From: Oceanicola sp. D3
Lineage (GTDB): Bacteria; Pseudomonadota; Alphaproteobacteria; Rhodobacterales; Rhodobacteraceae
Assembly: GCF_006351965.1 (NCBI RefSeq)
Contig: NZ_CP040932.1
Span: forward strand, 3,720,001 to 3,784,000
DNA: 64,000 nt
Reading direction: 5' to 3'
Of this stretch, positions 1 to 8,815 are shown in pieces. Both the position numbers and the translations under genes were made by a program. Numbering within the stretch: position 1 is the stretch's first letter; every line of letters starts with the position of its first letter. The notes beneath the pieces are model-generated. The model saw nothing but the letters and a program-made list of their open reading frames with translations. It was not told the origin of the DNA and did not search any database.

Positions 1-480
1 CACCACCGCCGAAAGCGCGGTGATTGCGGCGATGTCGGCCCATGTCACGGCGGTGAGGTCAAAAAAGCCCGGCAACACACCGAGGTAAAACAGAACCGCC
101 TTCGGGTTGCCCAGGATCACCGCCATCCCGGCCGCGAACCCGGCCCACATGCCGGGCCGTGTCAGCCGGCTGTCAGCGGCAATCGACTTGCCCGCATGGC
201 GCAAAATGAGCCCACCCATGACAAGGAAGATCGCCGCCGCGACCCATTTCAGCACCGCCATGAAGCCCGCGAAAACGGTCGTGACCCAAGTGATCCCGTA
301 GATCGCAAGGAAGGGCCAAAGCACATCGCCCACCGTGACCCCCAGCGCCAGCGGCCATGCAGCGTTGAAGCCCCCGCTCAGCGCCCGCGCTGTCAGCGCC
401 ATCCAAACCGGGCCGGGCGTGAGAAACAGGATCAGCAGCGCAAAGGCATAGAGGCCCAGATCGGCGGGGGTGATTGTCAT
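1..480 (-). CDS. LysE/RhtB-family amino-acid exporter (3' end off the window)
   Basis: Inner-membrane translocator of the LysE/RhtB family, which exports amino acids or their analogues; the substrate cannot be told. About 160 N-terminal residues are visible and the C-terminal part lies beyond the left edge. The N-terminus carries the family motif TPGPVW after a hydrophobic segment, followed by further hydrophobic stretches, and a conserved GNPKA-type segment near residue 128. The ATG overlaps the TGA of the small DUF1697-type gene by four bases (ATGA), so it is probably translationally coupled to it and is the last visible gene of the recF transcription unit. Confidence 0.85.
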   Translation of the reverse strand, partial: MTITPADLGLYAFALLILFLTPGPVWMALTARALSGGFNAAWPLALGVTVGDVLWPFLAIYGITWVTTVFAGFMAVLKWVAAAIFLVMGGLILRHAGKSIAADSRLTRPGMWAGFAAGMAVILGNPKAVLFYLGVLPGFFDLTAVTWADIAAITALSAVV

Positions 481-674
481 GGCGCGTCCAGCATCTCGGC
501 CAGCTTGGCCACGGTTGAAAAATTGCGGGCCGTCATGGGGCTGCCCAGCAACCGCTCTGCCTTGGCCGGGATTTTCGATGTGCTCAAGCCCTCCGGCAGC
601 GTGCGCAGTTCGGCCATCGCCAGCTTGCTATACCCGCCCACATTGATGCCGCGCAGAAGCAAAACCGATGTCAC
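477..674 (-). CDS. Internally deleted DUF1697-family protein (65 aa)
   Basis: Encodes only 65 residues, whereas DUF1697 proteins are normally about 175. The first 30 residues (LLRGINVGG, then MAELRTLPEGL) match the N-terminus of the family and the last 35 (SKIPAKAERLLG, TARNFSTVAKLAEML) match its C-terminus, so the central two thirds appear to have been lost in frame. It starts at GTG overlapping the recF TGA (GTGA) and ends in ATGA overlapping the exporter, so both coupling points survive. DUF1697 has no established function. It may be a remnant kept for coupling or a genuinely short protein. The family assignment is from recognised motifs, not a search. Confidence 0.6.
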   Translation of the reverse strand: MTSVLLLRGINVGGYSKLAMAELRTLPEGLSTSKIPAKAERLLGSPMTARNFSTVAKLAEMLDAP

Positions 675-1789
675 CCCGCCACCTCGCGCAGCGCGGAAAG
701 CCCGGCCTCTTCGGTCACCTCAAAGTGCTGCGCCTTACCGCCCAACTCCTCAAAAAGCTCTGCGCCCGTGCCGGTCATGAAGGCCTGCGCCCCGAGCGCC
801 TCGATCTCGGCATAAAGCGCGGCGCGGCGCGAGGCATCGAGATGCGCCGCCACCTCATCGAGCAGCAACAGCGGCGGTGCGCCGAAATCCTCGGCCAAGG
901 CCCGGGCGTTCGCCAGAATGAGCGAGAGGAGCAGCGCCTTTTGCTCGCCGGTGGAGCAAAGCCGCGCCGGGGTGTCCTTGGCAATATAGGTGGCCCCAAG
1001 GTCGGCGCGATGCGGGCCGGTCAGTGTGCGCGTTGCCGCAAGGTCGCGTGCGCGGCCCTCTGCAAGCGCCGCCGTCAACGCCTCGGCGTCACCGGGCGTG
1101 TCACAGGCCGGTTCGGGGTGGCTCAGCATCAGCCCCGCCGCCGGAAAGGCACTGCTCGCTTCATCCTGCGCCGCCGCCAGCCGCATCAACGCGTCTTCGC
1201 GGTGGCGATGAATGCGCGCGCCCTCCTCGCCCATCCGCTGCTCTAACGCGGCGTACCAATGGGCATCGCGCACCATGTCCTTCAAGAGCCGGTTGCGCTC
1301 GCGCATCGCCTTTTCATAGGCCAGCACCGCCTCGCCATGGGCAGGCTCAAAGCTGAGCACGATCCTGTCCAGAAACCGCCGGCGCCCCTCGGCCCCCTCG
1401 ATCCAGAGGCGATCCATCGAGGGCACCAGCCACACAACCCGCGCCAGCCGCCCCAACGCCACCTGCGCCGCCGCCTTGCCGTCGATCTTTACGCTGCGCC
1501 CGCTGGCCCCCGCCTCGGCCCATGTTTCCAACTCATGAAAATGCCCCAGCGAGGCCAGCTCCGCCTTCACCTTCCAGCCCAGCGCCTCGGGCGCGCGGGC
1601 CATCTCTTCGGCACTCGCCCGCCTCAGCCCACGCCCGGGCGAGAGCAGCGAAACTGCCTCCAGCACATTGGTCTTGCCCGCCCCATTCGGCCCCCAAAGC
1701 GCAACCGGGCGGCCATCCAAAGCCAGTTCCGCCCGACGATGCGAGCGGAAGTGCGAGAGGGTCAGGGATGTGAGGGCAAGGCGGGGCAT
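671..1789 (-). CDS. recF: DNA replication/repair protein RecF
   Basis: SMC/ABC-like ATPase that with RecO and RecR loads RecA at single-stranded gaps. The 372-residue length is normal. Walker A (GPNGAGKT) is at about residues 33-40, the ABC signature-like segment STGEQKALL lies in the C-terminal half, and Walker B follows as LLLLDEVAAHLD. Downstream of dnaA-dnaN on the same strand, the classic order, but separated from dnaN by a MazF-like gene and a terminator, so it probably has its own promoter in the 170 bases upstream. Its TGA overlaps the next gene by four bases. Confidence 0.97.
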   Translation of the reverse strand: MPRLALTSLTLSHFRSHRRAELALDGRPVALWGPNGAGKTNVLEAVSLLSPGRGLRRASAEEMARAPEALGWKVKAELASLGHFHELETWAEAGASGRSVKIDGKAAAQVALGRLARVVWLVPSMDRLWIEGAEGRRRFLDRIVLSFEPAHGEAVLAYEKAMRERNRLLKDMVRDAHWYAALEQRMGEEGARIHRHREDALMRLAAAQDEASSAFPAAGLMLSHPEPACDTPGDAEALTAALAEGRARDLAATRTLTGPHRADLGATYIAKDTPARLCSTGEQKALLLSLILANARALAEDFGAPPLLLLDEVAAHLDASRRAALYAEIEALGAQAFMTGTGAELFEELGGKAQHFEVTEEAGLSALREVAG

Positions 1790-1830
1790 GGTGTTTGGGT
1801 AGCCCGGCCAGTCGGATCATTCCATATGCA

Positions 1831-1860
1831 AAAGGCTCCACCCGAAAGTGGAGCCTTTTT
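1831..1860. terminator. Bidirectional Rho-independent terminator between the MazF-like gene and recF
   Basis: Perfect 11-bp stem (AAAGGCTCCAC with GTGGAGCCTTT) and a 6-base loop. On the plus strand it is followed by five T; on the minus strand by TTTT then GCAT. It should end dnaN/toxin transcripts before recF. The remaining bases up to the toxin stop show no gene I can support. Confidence 0.8.
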
Positions 1861-1962
1861 CGGCATCAGACCACAGCTTGGTATCGCCGGAGGGTCTGAT
1901 GGCCCCTGGTGGGGTCTTAATGCGGATGCGAAGCAGAGCCGCCACACGACTTAAATGGTCGT

Positions 1963-2388
1963 TCAGAGGTGTTTTGTCAATGTTCCGAGACCGAGACCTT
2001 GCAGTACGCAACGCTGCACAATCGCCAATTGTTGCTCGGAAATAGTTGAAGTCTGGTAAATGCGCTTACCGCTGCGGTCTTTACCCAAACTCAACAAGTC
2101 AATTCGATGAAACCCGGCCGCATAAACCATGTCACCTTTGACCCATCGTTTTCGATTGCCCCAAACGCTTGGCATCTTAAACGCAACTTCGAGCGCGCAA
2201 TGATACGGCATGACCGGGTCGGGCGCTGTGGTGCTCAAAGGGACCACGGTGCACAAGCCACCCCTTGCAACAATTGGCTTTGATATCACAATCGCCAGAC
2301 GCGGTTTTACCATCTCCGGAGTACGAAATGCAGCGTCGAAGTTTACCCGAACAACGGTGCCCTGCTTGGGGTGAAAAACAAGCCCCAC
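1963..2388 (-). CDS. Orphan PemK/MazF-family toxin-like protein
   Basis: A 141-residue protein resembling PemK/MazF-type toxins, which are ribosome-dependent or free mRNA interferases. The N-terminus has the SH3-like barrel pattern of this family: a PKQGTVVRVNFD strand, then KPRLAIVIS, then TVVPLST. The C-terminus (VQRCVLQGLGLG) resembles a subfamily found alone in alphaproteobacterial genomes. No antitoxin gene adjoins: the preceding gene is dnaN, 7 bases away, and a terminator follows. Codon use and composition look less GC-rich than the flanking replication genes, which suggests later insertion. Toxicity is an inference from family membership only. Confidence 0.75.
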   Translation of the reverse strand: MGLVFHPKQGTVVRVNFDAAFRTPEMVKPRLAIVISKPIVARGGLCTVVPLSTTAPDPVMPYHCALEVAFKMPSVWGNRKRWVKGDMVYAAGFHRIDLLSLGKDRSGKRIYQTSTISEQQLAIVQRCVLQGLGLGTLTKHL

Positions 2389-2395
2389 GGATACC

Positions 2396-3514
2396 TTACA
2401 CCCGCATCGGCATCACGACATAGAGCGCCGAGGTATCGGAGCCTTCGCGCATCAGCGTCGGATCACCAGCGGAGTTGAACAGGAACACCGCGTTCTCCCG
2501 GTCCACCTGGCTGGCGATCTCGGTGAGGTACTTGGCGTTGAAGCCGATCTCCAGATGCTCGTCGCCATAGGCCACCGCCAGCTCTGCCGAGCCTGCACCG
2601 CTGTCAGGCGCATTGACCGAAAGCACCAGCCTGTCTTCGTCGAGCGAGAGCTTCACCGCGCGGGACCGCTCGCTGCTGACCGTCGACACCAGATCAACAG
2701 CCTTGGCAAACTCGGCGGCATCCACCTCCAGCTTCTTGGTGTTTCCGGTCGGGATGACGCGGGTGTAATCGGGGAAAGTGCCGTCAATCACCTTGCTCGT
2801 CAGGGTGATCTCGGGCGTGGCAAAGCGCACCTTGGTCTCGCTGACCGAAACAGCAATCTGCGCCTCGTCATCGTCGAGCAACTTGCGCAACTCGCCCACC
2901 GTCTTGCGCGGCACGATCACGCCCGGCATCGTCTCGGCGCCCTCGGGCAGCGGCGCATCCACGCGGGCCAGCCTATGGCCATCGGTCGCCACGCAGCGCA
3001 GCGCCTGGCCCTCCTCGCCGGTGGCCACATGCATGTAAACACCGTTGAGGTAATACCTTGTTTCCTCGGTGGAAATCGCAAACTTGCTCTTGTCGAAGAG
3101 GCGGCGCAGCGTGGCGGCACCAGCGCTGAAGTTGGCCCCATACTCGCTCGACGCCATGACCGGAAAATCTTCTTTCGGCAGCGTGGCGAGCTGAAAGTTC
3201 GAGCGCCCCGCCTCCACAGTCAGCCGCCCGGCGGCACTGTCATCGGTCAGTTGCACCTGCGCCCCGTCGGGCAGCTTGCGCACGATCTCATGCAGGGTGA
3301 CGGCGCTCACCGTGGTGGCACCCGCCTTCTCGACCATCGCCGGGGCCTTGTCGACCACCTCGATATCAAGGTCCGTGGCCCTGAACTGCACACCGTCGCC
3401 TTCGGCTTCGATCAGCACATTGGCCAAGATCGGAATGGTGTTGCGGCGCTCGACAACCGACTGCGCCTGCGCGATGGCCTTCAGCAGAACGGCCCGCTCG
3501 ATCGAGAATTTCAT
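2396..3514 (-). CDS. dnaN: DNA polymerase III subunit beta (sliding clamp)
   Basis: Processivity clamp that encircles DNA and tethers the replicative polymerase; also contacted by DnaA regulators and mismatch-repair proteins. The length of 372 residues is standard for three clamp folds. It opens with MKFSIERAVLLKAI and ends in the conserved strand reaching VMPMRV, both diagnostic. It lies just downstream of dnaA in the same orientation with a gap of about 150 bases, and immediately upstream of the MazF-like gene, which would be co-transcribed with it. Confidence 0.97.
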   Translation of the reverse strand: MKFSIERAVLLKAIAQAQSVVERRNTIPILANVLIEAEGDGVQFRATDLDIEVVDKAPAMVEKAGATTVSAVTLHEIVRKLPDGAQVQLTDDSAAGRLTVEAGRSNFQLATLPKEDFPVMASSEYGANFSAGAATLRRLFDKSKFAISTEETRYYLNGVYMHVATGEEGQALRCVATDGHRLARVDAPLPEGAETMPGVIVPRKTVGELRKLLDDDEAQIAVSVSETKVRFATPEITLTSKVIDGTFPDYTRVIPTGNTKKLEVDAAEFAKAVDLVSTVSSERSRAVKLSLDEDRLVLSVNAPDSGAGSAELAVAYGDEHLEIGFNAKYLTEIASQVDRENAVFLFNSAGDPTLMREGSDTSALYVVMPMRV

Positions 3515-3634
3515 TGCTCTGTCCCCCTAGGTGCCGGGAGGCGCAGACTATGCGTTTCCCCTCGGCAGGCAAGTTGTTTCTCGCAGTTTCGTGAGGTTTC
3601 AAAGGAGCGTCAAGAGCACCCCCAACGGCAGACC

Positions 3635-3655
3635 GGGCGGGCCATGTGCCCGCCC
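3635..3655 (-). terminator. Hairpin in the dnaA-dnaN gap
   Basis: Eight-bp GC stem (GGGCGGGC / GCCCGCCC) with a five-base loop, right after the dnaA stop. There is no U-run on the minus strand, so it may attenuate or stabilise the transcript rather than terminate it fully. Confidence 0.4.
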
Positions 3656-3662
3656 CCGGCGA

Positions 3663-5108
3663 TCAGGCTTCGAGCATCCGCTTCAGCAGCTCGATGTCAT
3701 CGGCCAATCCACTATCGGTCTGCATCATCTCTTCGATCTTGCGCACCGCATAAAGCACCGTGGTGTGATCCCGGTTGCCGAAGCGGCGGCCGATTTCCGG
3801 CAGCGAGCGGGCGGTCATCCCCTTGGCAAGGAACATCGCCACCTGACGCGGGCGGGCGATGGTGCGGTGCCGCTTGGGGCCGGTCATATCTGAGATGCGC
3901 ACGTTGTAATGCTCACACACCCGGCGCTGAATTTCTTCCACCGTCAGCTTGCGCTCGGAGGCGCGGAGCAGGTCGGCAAGGCACTCCTGCACCATCTCCA
4001 GAGAAACCTCGCGGCCAACAAGGTTGCCGAAAGCAAAGAGACGGGTCAGGGCGCCTTCGAGCGTGCGAACGTTGCCGGTGATCCGGTGCGCGAGAAACTC
4101 AAGCACATGCGGCGCAATATCGAGGTTGCCATAGTGGCCTTTGTAAAACTCCGCCTTCTGCTGAAGGATCCCAAGCCGCAGCTCGTAATCGGTCGGGTGC
4201 AGGTCAACGACGAGGCCCGAGGCCAGACGGCTGGCGATCCGGTCTTCGATCTTCTTGATGTCATGCGGCGCGCGGTCGGCGCTGATGACGATCTGCTTGC
4301 CCTGATCGGAGAGCGCATTGAACGTGTGGAAGAACTCTTCCTGAGTGCTGTTCTTGCCCGCGAAGAATTGCACGTCATCCACCATCAGCACATCGACAGA
4401 GCGGAACGCCTGCTTGAATTCGTGCATCCCGTCTTCGCGCAGGGCGCGGACAAAGCGATACATGAACTGGTCAGACGACAGATACACCACCTTCTTCTCC
4501 GGGCAGTATTCCTGCAGAGCCCATGCAATGGCGTGCATCAAGTGGGTCTTACCAAGGCCGGAGCCGCCATAAAGGAACAGCGGATTGAAGGTCAGCGGGC
4601 CACCTTCCGACACCCGGCGCGCGGCGGTATAGGCCAGCTGGTTGGGCTTGCCGACGACGAAGCTGTCGAAGGTAAAGCGCTCATCCAGCGCGGCCCCGGG
4701 CAGATCGTCGTCACTGTTGCTGCCGGCATTGCCCGACCCGCCAGACTGGCCTCGTCCGGACCCACCGGCGCTTGCACCACGGCTGCCAGCGCCAGCATCA
4801 TCGCTGGCGGCTTGCACAGGGCGCACCTCATTGGCCGCCTGCTCCGCTGCCGCAGCGCGCGCCGCGGCACTGGGCACACGAAACTCAAGGCGGCGCACTT
4901 CGAGCCCGTCGCGGCTCATCTGCTTGACGATCGTGTCAGAGAAATTGCGGCTCACCCAATTGCCAAAAAAGTTGGTCGGCACTTCAAAATGCGCAACGCC
5001 ATTTTCCAGGCTGTTCAGCTTGAGCGGCTCAATCCAGGTTTTGAAATTGTTTTGTCCAACCGTCGTCTTGAGCGACTCACTGACCTGTCCCCATCGCGTC
5101 TGCGGCAT
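3663..5108 (-). CDS. dnaA: Chromosomal replication initiator DnaA
   Basis: AAA+ ATPase that binds DnaA boxes and melts the origin. In order it shows domain I (WGQVSESLK, TWIEPL), a Gly/Ser-rich linker at about residues 110-140, the AAA+ core with Walker A GGSGLGKTH and Walker B LMVDDVQF, and the C-terminal DNA-binding helix-turn-helix with the DHTTV signature. I chose the ATG at 5108 because AGGA lies 8 bases upstream and the protein then begins five residues before the conserved Trp, as in relatives. An in-frame ATG at 5141 would add 11 residues, including an atypical second Trp, with a poor ribosome site. Confidence 0.95.
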   Translation of the reverse strand: MPQTRWGQVSESLKTTVGQNNFKTWIEPLKLNSLENGVAHFEVPTNFFGNWVSRNFSDTIVKQMSRDGLEVRRLEFRVPSAAARAAAAEQAANEVRPVQAASDDAGAGSRGASAGGSGRGQSGGSGNAGSNSDDDLPGAALDERFTFDSFVVGKPNQLAYTAARRVSEGGPLTFNPLFLYGGSGLGKTHLMHAIAWALQEYCPEKKVVYLSSDQFMYRFVRALREDGMHEFKQAFRSVDVLMVDDVQFFAGKNSTQEEFFHTFNALSDQGKQIVISADRAPHDIKKIEDRIASRLASGLVVDLHPTDYELRLGILQQKAEFYKGHYGNLDIAPHVLEFLAHRITGNVRTLEGALTRLFAFGNLVGREVSLEMVQECLADLLRASERKLTVEEIQRRVCEHYNVRISDMTGPKRHRTIARPRQVAMFLAKGMTARSLPEIGRRFGNRDHTTVLYAVRKIEEMMQTDSGLADDIELLKRMLEA

Positions 5109-5632
5109 TCCCACTATCCTGTCCCACTTTTTGTTTGTCATTCACACACCCACAAACCGCCCCTGCCAAATCTGGCGGCCCGCACTCATGCGGCTCACGG
5201 GCGTCGGGGACGCGGATGGCAATGCCTTTCGCTACCCATTGCGCAATAGCGCTGGGCTGGCTCCATAGAGCATTCAAAAGACAGGCTGTGCAGGCGCAAG
5301 CTTTGCCCGCCAGCCAGTGACATCTCTTCGGACATGTCGTGTCAGCAGCAGCGACCCTGACAGAGCGGCCATTCAGGCTCGCCTGCAGACTCTCTCGACA
5401 ACAACCCGTTTCCAGCTTTTTGCCCCGGTGCAGCGCTTCCCCTGAAGCTCCGGTGCCCGGCTGAAAACGATCATGTCCCCCCTAGGCGACGTGAATCGCA
5501 GGATTGGTGATAGCAAGCGCTCGCGCGAGCGGGCAACTGACCTTTTGCCTTGACTCATGCTTTAATCAGGCCGAATCCCGCCACCCCCCTGAACGCCCTA
5601 GTTTTTATGGCCTGAACGACACAGCGCAACGA
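5109..5632. other. Non-coding region between dnaA and rpsT
   Basis: About 520 bases without a supportable gene; it must hold the dnaA promoter and leader. I searched by eye for DnaA boxes (TTATNCACA and close variants) and saw no cluster; the nearest match, TCATTCACA by the upstream dnaA ATG, is a poor one. A perfect 14-base palindrome, CGCTCGCGCGAGCG, lies at 5518-5531, and a CCCCCCTAGG stretch is nearby. I cannot assign a function to either. Confidence 0.5.
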
Positions 5633-5665
5633 AAAGGGGCGCCAACCCGAAGGTGGCGCCCCTTT
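5633..5665 (-). terminator. rpsT Rho-independent terminator
   Basis: Perfect 12-bp stem (AAAGGGGCGCCA / TGGCGCCCCTTT) with a 9-base loop, 20 bases after the rpsT stop. On the minus strand the stem runs into TTTTCG. Confidence 0.85.
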
Positions 5666-5684
5666 CCTGAAATGTGATCACGAC

Positions 5685-5951
5685 TCAGGCGCCGATGGCC
5701 TTCACGCGGGCGCTCAGGCGCGACATTTTCCGCGCTGCGGTGTTCTTGTGGTAGACGCCTTTGGTCACGCCGCGCATCAGCTCGGGCTGGGCAGCGCGCA
5801 GGGCGGCGGTGGCGGCATCCTTGTCACCGGAGGCGATGGCCTCTTCGACTTTGCGAAGGCTGGTGCGGATGCGCGAACGGCGCGCCTTGTTCACAGCGAA
5901 GCGGGCTTCGTTCTGGCGGGCGCGTTTTTTGGCTTGGGGCGAATTGGCCAT
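5685..5951 (-). CDS. rpsT: 30S ribosomal protein S20
   Basis: Small basic protein of 88 residues that binds 16S rRNA in the body of the small subunit. It opens [15 protein letters not shown], with the Ala/Lys/Arg-rich helical pattern and the closing [12 protein letters not shown] segment typical of S20. Monocistronic, with a strong terminator downstream. rpsT beside dnaA is a common alphaproteobacterial arrangement. Confidence 0.97.
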   Translation of the reverse strand: MANSPQAKKRARQNEARFAVNKARRSRIRTSLRKVEEAIASGDKDAATAALRAAQPELMRGVTKGVYHKNTAARKMSRLSARVKAIGA

Positions 5952-6111
5952 GGTGTGTCTCTCTTTCGTCGGGTCGTGCGTTTCAAACTGGTGAGCGCGG
6001 GAAGACCCGACCCCGGGTTCGCAACCGGGCGATTCTGGCCAGAGCGGGCCTCACACGCATGTATCGGCGGGCGTATACAGCTCGCGGCACGTTTTGCAAA
6101 GGCATTTTCGC

Positions 6112-6624
6112 CTAGTCCGGCGCCTGCGGCGGGTATCGCAGCCGGTCCTGATCGTCGATCACCCTCACCCGGTTCGGAGCGGCCTCCCCCCAGTGCCACA
6201 GCACGAGGTTCAAATTCCCACCAGCCGCGCCCGGCGCGAAACTCTCGACCAAGAGGCCGTTGTAGCCCTTCGCTAGCCGTTCTGCGATTCGCTGAACCCG
6301 TGCCACCCCAAGCCGGTCCGCCTCATCCGCCCAATCCGCCTGAGCCAGATCGGCGCGTGTGAGGGCTTCCCCAGCGAGTGCGTCGGCGTTGGTCGCATCG
6401 AAAACCTGCTCCACCTCAACCGCCAACGCCACCACGGTTACAGGCATAAAGCTTCCCGCCTGCTGCGCTTCACGCAGGGCGGTCTCGACCGTCAGCGAGG
6501 TGTACAGAGCCGCCTGCCCGACGGAGTTGAATCGCCCGCCAAACTGGGCCGCCCCTTCTCCCGAAAGCGGCCGGTAGGCCCAATAGGGGTTGAGCGCGCG
6601 AAAAACCGTGCCGGACCAGCGCAT
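6112..6624 (-). CDS. RES-domain toxin
   Basis: Toxin of the Xre/RES class, members of which deplete cellular NAD+ (by phosphorolysis or ADP-ribosyl chemistry). The 170-residue protein has the RES features in order: an N-terminal FRALNP strand, GGRFNSVG, ALYTS with ETALREA, and the conserved late segment NLVLW. Its ATG overlaps the antitoxin stop by one base (TGATG), the antitoxin-first order usual for this class. Assignment to RES is from motif recognition; activity is untested. Confidence 0.85.
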   Translation of the reverse strand: MRWSGTVFRALNPYWAYRPLSGEGAAQFGGRFNSVGQAALYTSLTVETALREAQQAGSFMPVTVVALAVEVEQVFDATNADALAGEALTRADLAQADWADEADRLGVARVQRIAERLAKGYNGLLVESFAPGAAGGNLNLVLWHWGEAAPNRVRVIDDQDRLRYPPQAPD

Positions 6625-6977
6625 CAGGCGTGGATGCCAGCGTCCAGCCTGTCGAGATACCTGTGCACCGCCTCTGCCCGCCCATCTTTGACCAGCCGCA
6701 TCGCCGTGACCTCGCCATACCCGGCGAGCGGGACCGAGCGATACCAGGCATAGGCCAGCAAATCGGAGCCGAAACGCGGGCTGACACGGGTGAGAATTTC
6801 CACCATTTCACGCAGCCGCATCTGGGTCTTGGGAGTGCCTGCCCGGGCCTTGCGGGCCACGGCATCGCGGCTCAGCCCCGCCGTCTGGGCCACCTCCTCG
6901 ACGGTGGTCAAGAGGGTCGCCGCCAGTTTGCCCGGCGCGAACTTTCCGTTCTCGGCTATCTCTGCAAAGACCATCAC
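6624..6977 (-). CDS. Xre/MbcA/ParS-type antitoxin
   Basis: 117-residue partner of the RES toxin. The N-terminal half holds a helix-turn-helix-like segment (VAQTAGLSRDAVARKAR) and the C-terminal half the DUF2384 toxin-binding fold (AYAWYRSVPLAGYGEVTAMRLV, then a helix with AVHRYLDRL). Such antitoxins usually bind their own promoter and cap the toxin active site. The intergenic stretch just upstream is AT-richer than its surroundings and is the likely autoregulated promoter. Confidence 0.85.
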   Translation of the reverse strand: MMVFAEIAENGKFAPGKLAATLLTTVEEVAQTAGLSRDAVARKARAGTPKTQMRLREMVEILTRVSPRFGSDLLAYAWYRSVPLAGYGEVTAMRLVKDGRAEAVHRYLDRLDAGIHA

Positions 6978-7049
6978 ACCACTCCGCCTGACGCGGTCAA
7001 CGTCAATATAGGTGAGATTGGCGCAAAAATCAACGTGGCTGCACAGATG

Positions 7050-7826
7050 CTACTTGTCGCGAAACTGCGGCTCGCGCTTTTCCAGAAAGGCCTTCATGCC
7101 CTCTTTCTGGTCCTCGGTGGCAAACAGCCCGTGGAACAGCCGCCGCTCAAACAGCAGCCCCTCGCGCAGCGGCATCTCGTAGGCGCGGTTCACCGCCTCC
7201 TTGGCCGCCTTCACCGAAACCATCGACTTCTCGGCAATCTTCTGTGCCGCCGCCATCGCCTCATCCATCAGCTTCTTGGCAGGCACCACACGGCTCACCA
7301 GCCCGCTGCGCTCGGCCTCCTCGGCATCCATGAACCGCCCGGTCAGGTGCATGTCCATCGCCTTGGCCTTGCCAACGAAGTGGGTCAGCCGCTGGGTGCC
7401 GCCGATTCCGGCAATGACGCCAAGGTTGATCTCGGGCTGGCCGAATTTAGCGGTGTCCGCAGCAATGATGAAATCGCACATCATCGCCAGCTCGCAGCCC
7501 CCGCCAAGCGCATAGCCCGAAACGGCGGCGATGATCGGCTTGCGGCAAGCCAGTATCTTGTCGATCTGCGGGCCGAACATGTCGCCCATGAAGACATCGA
7601 CAAAATCCTTCTCTGCCATCTCCGAAATATCGGCCCCGGCCGCAAAGGCCTTCTCCGAGCCGGTCACGATGATGCATCGCACCGCTTTGTTGCCATCGGC
7701 CTCGGTGACGGCCTCCGACAGCTCACCAATGAGCGTCGCGTTCAGCGCGTTCAGAGCTTCGGGGCGGTTGAGACGGATGGTGCAGACATGGTCGGCGGTA
7801 TCGACGACGATGGTTTCATAGGCCAT
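7050..7826 (-). CDS. Enoyl-CoA hydratase (crotonase family)
   Basis: Hydrates 2-trans-enoyl-CoA in fatty-acid beta-oxidation. The 258 residues show the crotonase oxyanion-hole motifs (AAGADI and [13 protein letters not shown]) and the catalytic Glu region [15 protein letters not shown] start at the ATG with AAGGA upstream (MAYETIVVD), the conventional N-terminus; an upstream extension of 28 residues has no homology-like features. It lies downstream of mutM on the same strand with a 64-base gap and may be co-transcribed. Confidence 0.93.
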   Translation of the reverse strand: MAYETIVVDTADHVCTIRLNRPEALNALNATLIGELSEAVTEADGNKAVRCIIVTGSEKAFAAGADISEMAEKDFVDVFMGDMFGPQIDKILACRKPIIAAVSGYALGGGCELAMMCDFIIAADTAKFGQPEINLGVIAGIGGTQRLTHFVGKAKAMDMHLTGRFMDAEEAERSGLVSRVVPAKKLMDEAMAAAQKIAEKSMVSVKAAKEAVNRAYEMPLREGLLFERRLFHGLFATEDQKEGMKAFLEKREPQFRDK

Positions 7827-7890
7827 GTGGCGGCGGTTCCTTTCGGCTGCCAGACTTCCCTTTGTTAGCAGGGTCAGACCACGCTGCAAG

Positions 7891-8754
7891 TTATCTTTGA
7901 CATGATCCACAGTAGAAAGTGGAACGCCCCGATTGCACGATCCGTCGGATCACGCCGCCGCAACCGGGGGTAGAACACGGCGCGCCTTCCTGGTCATAGG
8001 CGGCAAAGCGGTGCTGAAAATATCCAAGCTCGCCAGAGGCTTGCCTGTGGTCGCGCAGGCTCGACCCGCCCGCCTCGATGGCCTCTTCCAAGACCTCACG
8101 AATCGCCGGAACCAGCCGTGCAACCCGGGGCGCAGAGATTTGCCCGGCCTTCCGGCGTGGCGAGATGCCGGTGCGGTGGAGCACCTCGCACACATAGATA
8201 TTGCCCAACCCGGCCACAATCTTCTGGTCCAGTAGCGCGGCTTTTACCGGCGTATTCCGCCCCTCGAATGCGGCGATCAGGTGCGACTCGCTAAAACTGT
8301 TGCCCAGCGGCTCTGGCCCAAGCGCGGCCAGCAGCCGATGCGTCTCGGCCTCCACGGTCGGCACGAGGTCCATCACCCCAAAACGGCGCGCATCGTTGAA
8401 CGTGACCCGCGCCCCGTTTTCCATGTTCAACACCACATGGTCATGCTTTTCGGGTGCCGGATGGGTGTGGTGAAACACCCCCGGGATCATATCGGGCCCC
8501 TCGCCGCTCACCCGCATCCGCCCAGACATCCCCAGATGAATCAGCAGCGTCTCCCCGCTGTCCAGATCGGCCAGAATATACTTGCTGCGCCGCCGTAGCC
8601 CCAGCACGCGCTTGCCGGTGAGCCGCTCGGCCATGCCCGGCGGAAACGGCCAGCGCAGCCCCTCCCGGTTCACCCGGGCCTCGGCAATCACGGTGTTTTC
8701 CATGGCTGGCAGCAAACCGCGGCGCACGGTTTCCACCTCGGGCAGTTCGGGCAT
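7891..8754 (-). CDS. mutM: Formamidopyrimidine-DNA glycosylase
   Basis: Removes 8-oxoguanine and formamidopyrimidines by N-glycosylase and beta/delta-lyase action. Length 287. It begins [10 protein letters not shown], so the catalytic Pro2 and Glu3 are present; the conserved Lys is in RRSKYIL near residue 58; the H2TH segment ([11 protein letters not shown]) and a C-terminal zinc finger (C..PGC...YCGSC) complete the family features. Divergent from the ubiE side, as in many alphaproteobacteria. Confidence 0.97.
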   Translation of the reverse strand: MPELPEVETVRRGLLPAMENTVIAEARVNREGLRWPFPPGMAERLTGKRVLGLRRRSKYILADLDSGETLLIHLGMSGRMRVSGEGPDMIPGVFHHTHPAPEKHDHVVLNMENGARVTFNDARRFGVMDLVPTVEAETHRLLAALGPEPLGNSFSESHLIAAFEGRNTPVKAALLDQKIVAGLGNIYVCEVLHRTGISPRRKAGQISAPRVARLVPAIREVLEEAIEAGGSSLRDHRQASGELGYFQHRFAAYDQEGAPCSTPGCGGVIRRIVQSGRSTFYCGSCQR

Positions 8755-8815
8755 ATCGGCTCCGGCTCAAAGGTCAGGCGCCAAACCTAGCGGGCCAGCG
8801 CGGCCCCGCAAGCCC

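Noticed and set aside
1817-2045. Small open frames on both strands across the recF-side terminator
   Set aside because: They run through the terminator stem and overlap the toxin gene end; no ribosome site or conserved motif.
5109-5684. Possible oriC next to dnaA
   Set aside because: No cluster of DnaA boxes and no AT-rich unwinding region seen; in many alphaproteobacteria the origin is not at dnaA.
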